Of a DNA stretch of 64,000 nt, positions 23,426 to 34,111 are shown piece after piece (positions within the stretch are counted from its first letter, which is position 1; each line of letters begins with the position of its first letter). The notes under the pieces were generated by a model, which searched no databases, was not told where the DNA came from, and saw only the letters and a program-made list of their open reading frames with translations. Made by a program: the position numbers and the translations under genes. Source of the stretch: Nissolia schottii (lineage: Eukaryota > Streptophyta > Magnoliopsida > Fabales > Fabaceae); the NCBI GenBank assembly GCA_003254905.1, contig QANU01018779.1:26801-90800 (forward strand). Reading direction: 5' to 3'.

Positions 23426-23533
23426 ATGGTTCCAGGTAGGAGCGTACAGCTCATCGACGAGAAGGAGACATGGGAAGACGAAGAACGATGCACAGTGACT
23501 CCAAAGTGGCAGAAGAAGTGTTATACGCATTAG
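23426..23533 (+). CDS. Small LTR ORF, 35 aa
   Basis: It starts at the conserved GTTTATGGTTCCAGG box and begins MVPGRSVQLIDEKETWEDEE. It shares the M-x-P-G start and an acidic stretch with small ORFs of other LTRs, and ends in a basic segment. Function unknown. Confidence 0.3.
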   Translation: MVPGRSVQLIDEKETWEDEERCTVTPKWQKKCYTH

Positions 23534-23862
23534 AGCGGGAAAGCACACACATATTAGTGTGTGAATATGTGTTGGACCAGGTACCTATACTTGTTTATAT
23601 ATATAACATGTGTTGAACTACTTCTCGCCTAAGTCTTTTGAGACTCTATTACTGGTATACATATGTTCTCTTTGTACTGCGCATAGCTCAGTTTATGAAA
23701 TACTGATGAAAAAGAAAAGTTTTCGCAATGGTCCAACATTTTCAAGTAAGAAATATTTTCAAGTGTAAAACTAGGGGCTAAAAGTAACCCCAACCAAAGC
23801 AGATAATAACCTAGTGAGCATTGTTTGCGACGTACGCGTAAACAGTTAGCTAGGGTGTTACA

Positions 23863-24081
23863 AGTGACGTCACGCCCTAGGGTTCTTTTCCTTTCCTTTC
23901 CTTTCATTTGTACAGTTCAATATTCCAAGGCAATAGTTCAAAATAAACATAGCTTAATATTTTCTGTCAAATAATTTTCTTAGTAAAATTAGTAGATCCA
24001 TGGACAATTGAAGGTAGTTTAAAAGATTTGTCTAAGAAAGTCCCATGACTTAGAGTTTCAAGTCATGATTATGATTGCAAA
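23863..24081 (-). mobile_element. Fragment of a minus-strand long LTR
   Basis: AGTGACGTCACGCCC followed by CCTTTCC repeats and AAAATTAGTAGATCCATGGA matches 37628-37835 inside the LTR at 36542-39379. The rest of this LTR continues at 28489, so the organelle DNA appears to sit inside it. Its left end is missing. Confidence 0.6.
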
Positions 24082-24320
24082 TGAGTTCAATAAAGAAAGC
24101 ATAAATCCAATTTTGAGCAAAAAAGAAATACAAAAAAAAAACAAGCAAGTAGTAAGGGAAATACATAATATAGTATTTGCCTAAGGCAAGGCCGACATCT
24201 TATTATGTGTAGTATTTCATTAGACGACTCCTATGTTGATTTTTTTCCATCGGAATTGTGTATACGATAAATAACAGAACCATTTTTCCCTCTCTTTTTT
24301 TTTGAAAAAAAAAGAAAGGT

Positions 24321-24476
24321 ATGCAACGAGCAGAAGTGATGATAAAAGGTCCCGGTCTCGGAAGAGATGCGACATTAAGAGCTATTCATAGAAGTGGCAT
24401 ACTATTAAATTTTATACGGGATGTAACCCCTATGCCACATAATGGGTGTAGGTCCCCTAAAAAAAGACGCGTGTAA
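24321..24476 (+). pseudogene. rps11: Chloroplast rps11 3' fragment
   Basis: The last 51 codons of plastid ribosomal protein uS11 are open from [17 protein letters not shown] to the stop. RNA-binding signature residues IKGPGLGRD and [10 protein letters not shown] with the PKKRRV end are clear. The N-terminal ~60% is missing, so it cannot make a functional ribosomal protein. It is followed 78 bp later by rpoA, the plastid order. Confidence 0.9.
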
Positions 24477-24554
24477 AACAAAAATAAACATAGAAGAGAT
24501 TTCAAGATAAATAAACAATTCAAAGATTTGAAAAAAAGGAAAATAGATTATACT

Positions 24555-24773
24555 ATGGTTCGAGAGAAAGTAAGAGTATCTACTCGGACACCATAGTGGA
24601 AGTGTGTTGAATCAAGAGTAGAAAATAAGTGTCTTTATTATGGACGCTTTATTCTGTCTCCACTTAAGAAAGGTCAAGCAGATACAATAGGCATTGCGAT
24701 GCGAAGAGTTTTGCTGGGAGAAATAGAAGGAACATGTATCACACGTGCAAAATCTGAGAAAATACCACATGAA
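24555..24773 (+). pseudogene. rpoA: Chloroplast rpoA 5' fragment with stop
   Basis: Start of the plastid RNA polymerase alpha subunit. It begins MVREKVRVSTRTP, then a TAG at 24594 replaces the usual Gln (a C-to-T change). It continues [30 protein letters not shown] and [16 protein letters not shown]. It breaks at 24773, five bases before inverted atpI sequence. Only ~73 of more than 300 residues remain. Confidence 0.9.
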
Positions 24774-25715
24774 TCACCTAAGATGTTAATCGGTAAAAGG
24801 ATTGGAGTTGGTTGGATGTATTTACCAAAATAAGCTAATCCTTTTTTCGAAAGACCCACATAGAAATATTGTAACAACCCGAGTTTTTCCCTTTACTAAA
24901 ACTCCGCTTAATAAATAATTAACAATATATTAATAAGGAAAAGATAAGATAAAATAAAATAAAAATCTAAGTATTAATTTTGATTTCTGTAATATTAGCT
25001 AAAAATAATGATTTTTGCGATCTCGTGCGTCCGGTGACATCCGGGTCAATATTAGGTTATTCTTAGAATTTAATCACGACTCACAGGAGTCTGTAAAATA
25101 CATTAATATGAAAATAAATTCAAGAATATCTCAACAAAGATTGAAATATTAATAAGAAAAATTAATAGGTCACAACGGTATGTCCGAAATATTTTTAGGA
25201 CTTCCGTACATAAATAGTTAATGAGCGAACACGACCGAAACCACACATAGGAAAAATAGAAAATATGTATGCCAAGAAGACAAGCAAGTAGCAAGGGTGT
25301 GAGGTTCTCTTCACTTGGAGGAAAGAACATCAAGCTTCCATAACCCTAAACCTCCATAACCTAAGCTTATCACTTCTTGGCAAAAGAACTCAAGCAAGCA
25401 AGTAAAGCTTCAAGTTCATCCTTCCTCCATCATCCAAGAGCTCTTTAGGAAGTGGGTAACTCTAGTTCCTCACCTCTTGGATGGTGAATGATTGTTATGT
25501 GATTATATGTGTATGTGTGTGATTCTTGAATATATGATCATATATGTTAGAAATGATGCTAGGGCTTAGGAAGATGATTCTGAAGGGTCTTGTGACCTGG
25601 ATTAGATAGGATTATTATGTATGGAATATGTGTAAAAACTCAAGAAGGTTCCATGGAAGCAAGGGGGAATAAATGGGAGAAAATGATGTATTCGATTTTC
25701 AGTTTTCGCCCAGTG

Positions 25716-25990
25716 ACCGCTGAGCGGCCTCTGGCGCCGCTGAGTGGAATGCATCCAGAGCGCTGAGCGAAAGGCGGTTACAGCTGAGCGATCTGAGGTC
25801 CATCGTGGATGAGGATAAGGATAGGAAGATATTTTTCTTAAAGGATAAATTCGGTGGAGATATTTTGAAAAGTTGTCAGACCGCTGAGCGAAGGAACTCT
25901 TACCGCTAAGCAATAAGATTCCTACCGCTGAGCGGACATGTGTTAAGCGCTGAGCGCTAGAGCTCAAACCGCTAAGCAGACAGTAGTTTT
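25716..25990 (+). repeat. Array of the near-palindrome CCGCTGAGCGG
   Basis: About ten copies of CCGCTGAGCGG or close variants (GCGCTGAGCGA, CCGCTAAGCA, GCTGAGCAG) occur at irregular spacing. The word is an inverted repeat around a central G. Confidence 0.85.
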
Positions 25991-27036
25991 TGCTGAGCAG
26001 CTTGAGACCAGAATATTTATGGAACCCCTCTTGAGGCACTTAATCTGATACTTAAAGCTATAGCTATGATTGCTAATTGAAATGTATGAAGTATATGCCG
26101 TATGTGAACATGTGAATTACATGTAGTATGTGATGTAATGTGTAGCAGTTCATGCATTCATGATAAGCCAAGTTAAAGGATTAGAAGTAACTATGAGATA
26201 AGTAAAGATTCTGAAATGAACCATAGGAAACAAGTTATAACATGCTGCAGGTACAGAAAAGCAAGAAATGCTGAATTACTGCTAAACAATGCTGAAAATG
26301 CTGAAAAGGCTAAATGCCAAATGCTGAAAATTCTGAGGCCGTGATCATGAGAGCCAAACCATGATCCCACTTCAGGAGGTCAAAGAAGCATCCTGAATGT
26401 AGAAGCCCGCCACAGGTGGTGTCGATATGGCCTACCTGGAGGTGCGCGGTTACCACGCCTTTGCATTGTCGAAAGGGGGCAAGCTAAGGTGGGGGTACAA
26501 TATCCGCCCACTGTCGAGGGGTCCCAAGGGGGCACATGGCAGGTGGAAGCCCACCGCAGGAAGCTCGAAAAAGGGCCTATACTGAGGGTGCGAGGTTATT
26601 CCGTCATAGTATTGTTAACAGAGGACAATGCTATGGTGGGAATAACATATATTCCAAAAGTAGGGTTATTCTGTTATGCATATGTTCATTCTGTTAGGCA
26701 TGAATATCAAGCATGTTTATTCTGTTATGTATGAATATCTGAATGTATGATTCTGCTGTTATGTCATTACCGTCAAGAGCACGCTCGAGACGGCTATGTA
26801 TGTACATGAACTGTTAATAAGCACGAGAACGTAGTAAGCAAGAGTAGTTCCTCTATCACCTAGTAAAGTAGATAAAGCCGTTCAGAACTTAGGCCAGATA
26901 ATAATTAGTAGGATGTTTAGTATGCATGTTCACTTAGAAATCTCTGAGCGGCCTGAAGTCCGACCTAATATGAGACGAGACTCGGGAACTAAAGTTATTT
27001 ACACTGAGAACCTACCGTTCTCATTCCCACTGCCTT

Positions 27037-27102
27037 ATGACTTCAGGCACTGATGATGATTCCTACTTTGAGGATGCTGACGAGCCGCCAGCTGAGCCAT
27101 GA
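27037..27102 (+). CDS. Small LTR ORF, 21 aa
   Basis: It starts at CCTTATGACTTCAGG and reads MTSGTDDDSYFEDADEPPAE plus one residue. It aligns closely with the small ORFs at 6747 and 43630 although the LTRs carry different word arrays. It is strongly acidic and too short for domain assignment. Confidence 0.4.
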   Translation: MTSGTDDDSYFEDADEPPAEP

Positions 27103-28488
27103 GCGGCCATGACAGGAGATGGATTGAGAGAAGCTAGATGTCAGGATTTTTGCCAAGGGCATACTGAGTAGTATTCCAGTAGCCCTTGTATTTTGATATT
27201 ATGTATTTTGGATCATGTATTTGGTACTTTGTTTTATGTACATGTTATGTATATCTTACCTATTGTATATACAACTATGTGACTGCTATGATGGACCAAT
27301 GGATGTATATTGGATGTTTTATTATATTATTGTTATACGCCTTGTTTTATTATATTATTGTTATACGCCTTGTTATATTTGTTCGTTCTAACGCATGGCT
27401 CTATTTTAGTAATTATTCAATGAAAATGAAAAGTTTAAAATGGGTCCATATTTTCTTAAACAACTATTTTCGAATGATAACAATGGACTAAGGTAGAAAA
27501 CAACCTAGTGAGCATTGTTTACTACGTACGGGTAAACAGTTAGCTAGGGTGTTTCAAATATGCTACCGATGTAAGTAAAGCTAATGCAACAGTAGTATTT
27601 ATATCATTTGTGGGTGCAGCTAACTCCCCGTGAGGTAACTGTATCATTTTCGAAGGCAAAAGGGCCCCCGACCAATTTGAAACAAAAATAAATAGAAACA
27701 TAGTTCCAATAAAGGGGACCCAGGGACCATATTCTTCCCCAATCTGAGTTTTGCTCACGTCTCGAATGAATTCAAGGACATATTCAAAGAAATTCTGACC
27801 GAAAGTGGGAATGGTTTGTGGATTTCTAACAACTAGAATGGCTGAAACTAATAGGATAGCAATTACAACCCAAGATGTAATAAGTACTTGGGCATGCACT
27901 TGAAATCCCCCTAATTGCCAATAGAAATGTTGACCTACCTCCACAGAGGATATTTCATATAATCGTTTTAATGTGTTGATGGAACATAATAGAATATTCA
28001 TGTTGTCCTGGCCTCGAAAAGAAATAGAACTTGAAAAAAAATTATTTTGATTCAACCATCTCCTTTTTGAATTGTCTGCTTCAATCTTCTATTTATTTTT
28101 AATACTGACTAATATAATAATATTTTTTATTTTTTTCTCGATTTAATAATTTCGTAATAGTTTTACTATTAGTAATAGTATAGTTAGTATAACAGTATCT
28201 TAAATTTGAAGGAAAAGGTTCGAAAACATATTTATTCTGACTCATAGGGAGAAATGCATTGGAGTACAGATGTAAATCATGCTTCTGAAATAAAATAAAG
28301 TAATATACATATCTTACCAAAGACAAGCCTTTTATGGATATTATCAGGAAGGTCGTGCAGGTGGAGTGTACTCTCTTCTTCACTCTTCAAGGATTAGAAA
28401 TCGATCACTGATCCAATTTGAGTACCTCTACAGGATAGACCTCAATAGAAAACTGAAGAGTAACGGCAGCAAGTGATTGAGTTCAATA

Positions 28489-29847
28489 ATTCCTAGATTT
28501 TCAAGTCACTTTGCGTACCCTGAAGTCTCACAGATCACTGACATGAAAGTGCTCAATTTCGTGCTCGAGACCCTGAATTTCAGTCAGGCCGCTCAGCGCC
28601 TAGCACAGGCCATTCAGCGCCATAGGCCACTCTGTGCCCTCACAGGCCTCTCAGCTCCACTATCCGCTCAGCGTGAGCCCTAGCCGCTCAGCGCCACCTG
28701 ACGAATTTCAGCTCCCAATTCCTGTAATTTCCATGTTTAGCCAGGTTTCTCAGATCCAATCTTAAAAACAATTCTTCCAACATTTATCATCAATTTTGAA
28801 CCATATAAGAGACATATTTCATGTTCCAAAACATTTTTCAAACATAAGTCCAACATATTCTAACAATTATTTCATGAAGCACAAAGAGCATACATAGTTT
28901 TCCATATTCAAAGCATAAGCATTAGTAAGTCATCAAGAATATTATCAAGCAAATAAACCTAACATAATCTAACACAGAACATGTTACAAACATCATCAAA
29001 CATCTTAGAACCACATAGACAGCGGTTAAGTCAGTTTACCCACTTGGAGACTAAATCCTTCACTAGTCAGTAGCAACTCTGGAAGTCGTGTAACCTGTGC
29101 TCCTTGAAGGCTAGGGATGAATATTCTTTCTTGGGAGAGTGAGGAATAATTTCTAAGGGTGAAACTATGAAGAAAGATGGTTAGGATTGCCTAGTAAGTA
29201 TCTATGTCGGTAGTTTGGCAGAATATGTATAAACTGACAGAGTTTCCCTAAGCTTTCATGTCTTCAAATTTGGTGAATTCCAAGGGCTATTTATAGCCTT
29301 CTTGGCTGAATTTTCATGGCCAATTTGTCCCCAAAATTAATTCCAATTATGATAATTATGAGGTCATGGATGACTTAAGCATGCTTAGTCATTACATGAG
29401 TCACTAGACTCATGATTAACTTTGAACTTTGACTAGGCTATTTGGCCTCACTTTGGCCGTGAGTTTCTTTCTTCCTTGGCCAAATTCTTGGCCCAAAATT
29501 TTCAAGGCCAAACGTTGATCAATTTTGATAGTGTTTGGTCGTTTGTTGTCCCGGTACTTCGCGCACGGTTATCCAAAAACTATTCTGATCACATCCTTGT
29601 GATCTAATAATTTTTCTAAAGAAGAATTTAGTTAATCTAAGGTATTGGTGATCTAATATTATACAGATACCTTAGATACACTATTGCACTTGGATGACAA
29701 AAAGGATTCGTTTTAGTGTTTGTAGAATTTTACGAAACTGAGCAGAATTTCTTCTACAGACACTTTTAACCCCAAAGCTTGTGTGAGAGCTTGTTTCCCC
29801 TATTGAATTCATAAAATATTTACTTAGGGAAAAAGTGGTATGTTACA
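28489..29847 (-). mobile_element. 5' half of a minus-strand long LTR (family B)
   Basis: On the minus strand it starts at 29847 (TGTAACATACCACTTTTTCC). A TATA-type box (GGCTATAAATAG) lies near 29290, CCAAGTGGGTAAACTGACTT near 29040 and CGCTCAGCG words at 28585-28695. It ends at the organelle DNA, and its continuation is probably 23863-24081. Confidence 0.75.
28585..28695 (-). repeat. CCGCTCAGCG word array
   Basis: Five or more CCGCTCAGCG-like words (GGCCGCTCAGCGCC, TCCGCTCAGCGTG, GCCGCTCAGCGCC and degenerate copies) lie in about 110 bp. Confidence 0.8.
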
Positions 29848-31554
29848 CATCACGTATATGTTGCGTGGGATCATTCCCCCATGCACGCCAGGCATGAGAC
29901 AGTTCATCGTGCACTCTAGGCATGGTATCAATGCAGGGGACTATTCATCATGCCGATTAGGCACGGGATCAATGCATGGGACCAATCATCATGCCCGCCA
30001 GGCATGGTATCGTATCGTTTATCATTACCTACACGTGTCACACGTCCTCATGCACCCCAGGACCGTCGTCCCCATGGTGATATATGACCTACCTTCACTG
30101 TCTGTTCCTCGAGGCAACAAAACTCCACCCCCTACCTGGGTGGCGAGGGGCCTCCCTCATGGCTAAGCCGGAAGTAGACCGTATACCCTTTACTCTTTCT
30201 GTCACCACTTTTTTGTACCATCATTCAAAACTCAACTATCTTTTTCTTTAGAATATACCCTTGTTCCCTAGGTTCAATTATGATATTTCTGTCATTAGGT
30301 GATAACCTCAGTGATCTAGGGTTCTCATTATGCAAGTTTTCACAAACACAATAAATCCACAGTTATTTGCATATACAATTTTCCAAGTTTCTATGCTTAT
30401 TGGAACATGTGTGAAAGCCAAAATATCAAGTTCTTCAGTGGTCATTCGAATGACAGGGCTTAGTCATTCGAATAACATGAAAATTTAGTTCTATGTTTGT
30501 AAAAATGAAGTGTTATTTGAATGACCAAGGTTTGGTCATTCGAATGACCTCTCAAAATATCTATCTGTGGGTAAAAATTGATGGTCATTCGAATAACTAG
30601 GGCTAGTCATTTGCTATAAACTCTTTTGTAGTGCTGTTTTTCGCATATTTCGCAAAGTCTTTCACAGTAAAACATATTTATACTTCCCCTATGTTCCAAC
30701 AAGTATAGTTATACTTTTCTAAAATCAAAACTACTCAAAACCATTTTCACAACTTAATCTCTATATTTTTCACATAATATTTTCTAAATCAGTTTCACAA
30801 ACATAAACACAGAGAATAACATAGAAATCCACATAGACAGTGGGTCTATGGTTACCCACTTCCTACACGGGTTTTGAATCGGTAGAGTTGATATAGATAA
30901 TATCCCTTCCATGGTGATATTCTCACACGATTTTTTCAGAGTCCGGCAGCACTACCGCAATGTGCACGAACAGAACTGAAATTGAGAAAACTTTAAAAAT
31001 CTGGAGCAGAGAGCTCTGTGGCCTTGGGGGTATTTATACCCACCAAGTCCGTGCCACTGTTTCCTTTTTCCTTTTTTTCTTTTTTATTTTATTTTTTATT
31101 ATATTATATTATCATTTTATTGTTTTATTATTTTATATAAATATCTTAGTTAAGGATAACCACTAAGGTTTCCTGACCAGTTTCGATCACATTTGATTGT
31201 GTTTGGTCGTTAATCGCTCTTGTACGGATATCCTAAAATATTCTGGACACATGGTCGCGATCTACTAATTTTCCCGGTTAGGCGGGTGTGTCAAGGTATT
31301 CGTTAACATATCTCCGTACGAGTATATTTTACAGATACTTTTGGGGCTTGACAAAATTTCGGTATCGATTGAAAATCGATCCGAGTCTAGCGAAATCTCC
31401 GCGAGCTTGCGAAACCATTATTTTGACTGGGATTTTGGAAAAAAACCTTTATATTTAAATTTCCAGTCTAAATAACTGTCTCGAGTACACTTTTAATTAC
31501 GTGGAAACATGAATTACGCGAAATCTTTGTAAAGGGAAAAATCGGGATGTTACA
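29848..31554 (-). mobile_element. 5' part of a minus-strand long LTR
   Basis: On the minus strand it starts at 31554 (TGTAACATCCCGATTTTTCC). It has a TATAAATACC box near 31033, GGAAGTGGGTAACC near 30850, TCATTCGAATGA words at 30440-30612 and the GTGGCGAGGGGC box near 30140. It is cut at 29848 by the family B LTR. Its other half is not in the window. Confidence 0.75.
30440..30612 (-). repeat. Array of the perfect palindrome TCATTCGAATGA
   Basis: GTCATTCGAATGAC and close variants recur about six times. They sit between the GTGGGTAA box and the downstream LTR half, as with other words elsewhere. Confidence 0.8.
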
Positions 31555-32085
31555 CTTGGTATTTTGTCATATATATTGATGATCACTCGCATTACATTTT
31601 CTCAAAATGATTGAAACACAATTCTTTAAAGTAATTAAAATTTTTCGTTGTAATAATGCCGTGGAATTAACATCATGACTCAAAACTTTTGCATTTCTTA
31701 ATGATTAGGGAACCCAATAAGAATTTTCTTTTCCTGGTGTTTCTCATCAATTTTCTTTAATATGTGGATACTTGATTCCTAAAAAAGGTTTTGAAATGAT
31801 TTTTTTCAAAGAGTTAGAAAGGATATTTAAACTCCTATTTTGAGTTTCTTTGAAGGATCTGACATATTGAATACTAAAGACTGAGAAGTTGATATTTGGT
31901 ATTGTTTCAAATATTTGAATTATGAAAGATTTGTGAAAGCAGAAAATGAGTCGTCTTATGATGGGATATATTTGGTCTGCAAAGTATAACTACATTTTAT
32001 TATATATTGGTTTTGGGGAAAGTCTTTGATAGGATATGCAACTAATGATAATAGCTGTTAGATTTGGTGCACCATGACTTGTTGT
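31555..32085 (+). pseudogene. Decayed Ty1/copia-like integrase remnant
   Basis: Read in one frame with several stops, 31600-31690 gives MIETQFFKVIKIFRCNNAVE, which resembles the copia integrase stretch V-x-TQF-x-K-x-IK-x-x-RSDNG-x-E. A weak GVSHQFS segment follows near 31735, where copia elements read GI-HQ-S. The remainder to 32085 shows nothing recognisable. Assignment is tentative. Confidence 0.4.
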
Positions 32086-32636
32086 TATGGACAGGGCCCT
32101 AAAAGCCCATTCAGGAACTCGGACCCCAAGGTCCAAGGAAAGATCCGACCCAAACAAGCTCCTCCCCCATAAACACTCACAGAGATCCTTGGACCATGAC
32201 GCACTCCCTTAGCTAACATTACTCCACGGACCTCAGAGAGGAATCCGAGCAAGAGAATCCTGGGCTAGCAGAAGTCACGGCTCCCACCTAGGTATTTAAG
32301 CCGACCCGGCACACCAAGTATGACCTAGAACCCATCACCCCTTGACTTTACTCTATCATCCTACCTTCATTGACTTGAGTGTCGGAGTCCTTGCAGGTAC
32401 CCATTTCAACATCTCGAACCAGCAGAGAAGCTCCAGGATCCAAATTGCACCAAGAACCCTGCCTCTTGGTACATTGGCATCATCTGTGGTGAAATTTACG
32501 GCATCCCACACACTTTTGGATTTTGAAGAACCTTTGTCACCATACCAGGAAGACTTACCGCATTGCAACCTTTGTGGACACCTGCGGGTCACTATCCGTG
32601 GGAACCCATGTTCCACCGTCCCAACCACCCCGAACC
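32086..32636 (+). mobile_element. Tat-like LTR end and leader, fragment
   Basis: A GC-richer stretch with a TATTTAAGCC promoter-like box near 32291, GAGTGTCGGAGTCCTTGCAG near 32377 and ATTGGCATCATCTGTGG near 32475. These resemble the LTR end and PBS-proximal leader of Tat-lineage gypsy elements (usual form ATTGGCGCCGTCTGTGG). No gag is recognisable before the next LTR starts at 32637. Limits are approximate. Confidence 0.45.
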
Positions 32637-33275
32637 TGTAACACCCCTAGCTAGCCAACTTATGCTTAAGTCATAAGCCATGCTTACTAGGTTGTTAACT
32701 ACTTTGGTGGGAATACCTTTAGTCCAATAATTCTTTTGAAAATACTCATTACCGAAAATATGGACCGATTTAAAACTTTTTCTTTCATTTGTTTAGTGTG
32801 TAGAGTATGAGCCACGTGTAGAATAGAACATATAGGGCAAGTGATAGAGCATTGGGATTAGAGGTTCTCGCAATATTAACATATCAATCAAGCAAGGTAA
32901 ATAAGCAATCACCAAAGTAAGGCAACATATACAGACTCACAACATCATTTACAAGTTTTACATAAGTCATCTATTAATAATTACAAGTAGCTTCATTTTG
33001 ATTATAATACATGAACAACTGGGCAAGTGAGACACAACTCATTTGGCCCGTACAAAAATGGCTCACGGTGGGTCTTCTGAACTGTGTTGTGGTTGCAAGG
33101 GGCGTATCTTCAAGGCTCTTTCGAATCCTCCTCTAGGTGTTCCTCCTCCTTTTTCGCTTCCTCCTCCTCCTCCTCCTCCTCCTCCTCAAGGGACGTGTAT
33201 ACTGGTGAGTCATCCTCTCCCTCCAATTTCCTAGGGGTCTTTGGGATGGTGAATGACCTTGGTTGGCGTGTAGAG
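32637..33275 (-). mobile_element. 3' end fragment of a minus-strand long LTR
   Basis: The left end TGTAACACCCCTAGCTAGCC with the adjacent CTTATGCTTAAGTCATAAG hairpin is a typical LTR terminus read from its 3' end. It includes a (CTC)n run at 33160-33187. It loses similarity around 33275, where a plus-strand LTR start appears. Confidence 0.6.
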
Positions 33276-33631
33276 TCTAACATCTCACTTTTTCCCCTTT
33301 GTAAAGATTAAACCCTAAACTCATCTACGAGCCTTTTTTTAGTAAAAGAGGTTAAAATTATAGAATTCTCTCATCAAAAATGCTCGTCAAGGTAATAGTT
33401 TGCAATTTTGTGAAAATTTGCAGACACCGGATTTACTATCTTTCGTCACTAGAATTTAATGGTGCATCAAAGGTATCATCAGTAAAGAACACTTTTAGGA
33501 ACCTAAAATCCTCACTAGAAAAATTTAGTAGATCACGATAATGTGATCAAAATATTTTTCGGACGGCCATACACTAAGTACCCGGACAGCAAACGACCAA
33601 ACACGATGGAACTAGACTGAAACGCGGGCCC
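33276..33631 (+). mobile_element. U3 fragment of a plus-strand long LTR
   Basis: CTAACATCTCACTTTTTCCC resembles the TGTAACATCCCACTTTTTCC start of these LTRs, and ATATTTTTCGGACGGCCATA with CGAACGACC-type spacing matches the U3 of other copies (for example 15530 and 62875). It is cut at 33632 by the Tekay-type element. Confidence 0.55.
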
Positions 33632-34111
33632 TGTAACACCCTAGGTTAGCAGCTTATGCTTAAGTCATAGTCTGTGTTTGCTAGGTTGTTATTCTTCGTG
33701 CGGGAGTACTCATAGTTCCTACTTAGCTTTAGCAATTAGATCTCTTACCTCAAAATAGGGACCCTTTTTTTTTTCCTTGCCATAAGTTACTTTTATGTTT
33801 CAATTCAAAGCTATGCGCATGAGATCTATACCTTATGCTCGGTACGAATATCATAAAAGTAATAAGACTAGTCAACATACATTGAGTACAGAACAATGGG
33901 TCCACATATCATTAATGTACACATTAGTTACAGATATATATATATATATATAGTCATTTGTTCGTACTAGTCAAGTCTAGCTAACACATACTTACAATAC
34001 ATACATAACAGTCACGAATATACACTATCTATGTTAACTCCTATCTGTACATAGTCTACAAAAGGTTCCAGCAACAAAAAGCTAGCGACAGGGTCGAGGA
34101 ACGTAAACTGG

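Larger units (their letters stand above)
21536..23862 (+). mobile_element. Long LTR, 5'-truncated (family B-like)
   Basis: The right end CAGTTAGCTAGGGTGTTACA at 23862 is clear. Inside are GCAAGTGGGTAAACCGACTT at ~21818, the conserved CCCCTCGCCA box near 22877, the conserved block at 23170-23345 and a small ORF at 23426. No TGTAAC start or TATA box is seen, so the left end is lost, somewhere near 21536-21700. A diverged ~180-bp duplication (AACTATCAAAAACCTTAAGG type) lies at 22185-22510. Confidence 0.7.
24870..27556 (+). mobile_element. Solo LTR, 2.69 kb, inside atpI
   Basis: It starts TGTAACAACCCGAG and ends TAGCTAGGGTGTTTCA, with duplicated AATAT (24865-24869 and 27557-27561). It contains GGAAGTGGGTAACTC at ~25449, the CCGCTGAGCGG array (25716-25990), the conserved block (26765-26960), the dyad GAGAAC-N6-GTTCTC at ~27006 and the small ORF at 27037. 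Because it interrupts plastid DNA, its limits are certain. Confidence 0.95.
24779..28001 (-). pseudogene. atpI: Chloroplast atpI fragment split by a solo LTR
   Basis: ATP synthase CF0 subunit a (membrane proton channel). On the minus strand the start codon is at 28001 ([12 protein letters not shown]). Well-preserved segments are [60 protein letters not shown] and [20 protein letters not shown]. The frame is interrupted by the solo LTR at 24870-27556 (duplicated AATAT) and resumes at 24869 with [20 protein letters not shown], ending at PINIL near 24779. The C-terminal part, including the functional last helices, is absent. An upstream in-frame extension to 28055 is plastid leader and not part of the protein. 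Confidence 0.93.
24082..28488. other. Chloroplast-derived insertion (NUPT), rearranged
   Basis: Pieces of three plastid genes occur here: rps11 and rpoA on the plus strand in their normal plastid order, and atpI on the minus strand. They lie inside one interrupted LTR. An 11-bp direct repeat TGAGTTCAATA stands at both ends (24082-24092 and 28478-28488). 24093-24320 and 28002-28477 are AT-rich; I could not assign them to a plastid gene, although the right part lies directly upstream of atpI. A solo LTR later split the atpI piece. Confidence 0.8.

Noticed and set aside
25716..25990. CRISPR-like array
   Set aside because: The repeated words are only ~11 bp with irregular spacing in a plant LTR; no direct-repeat/spacer regularity or cas genes.
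27540..28055. atpI as an active nuclear gene
   Set aside because: It lacks the C-terminal part, is split by a solo LTR and has no promoter or transit peptide.
32342..32641. 99-aa ORF in the Tat-like fragment
   Set aside because: It crosses the presumed LTR end and PBS-like region, so it is not a credible protein; no gag domain is visible.
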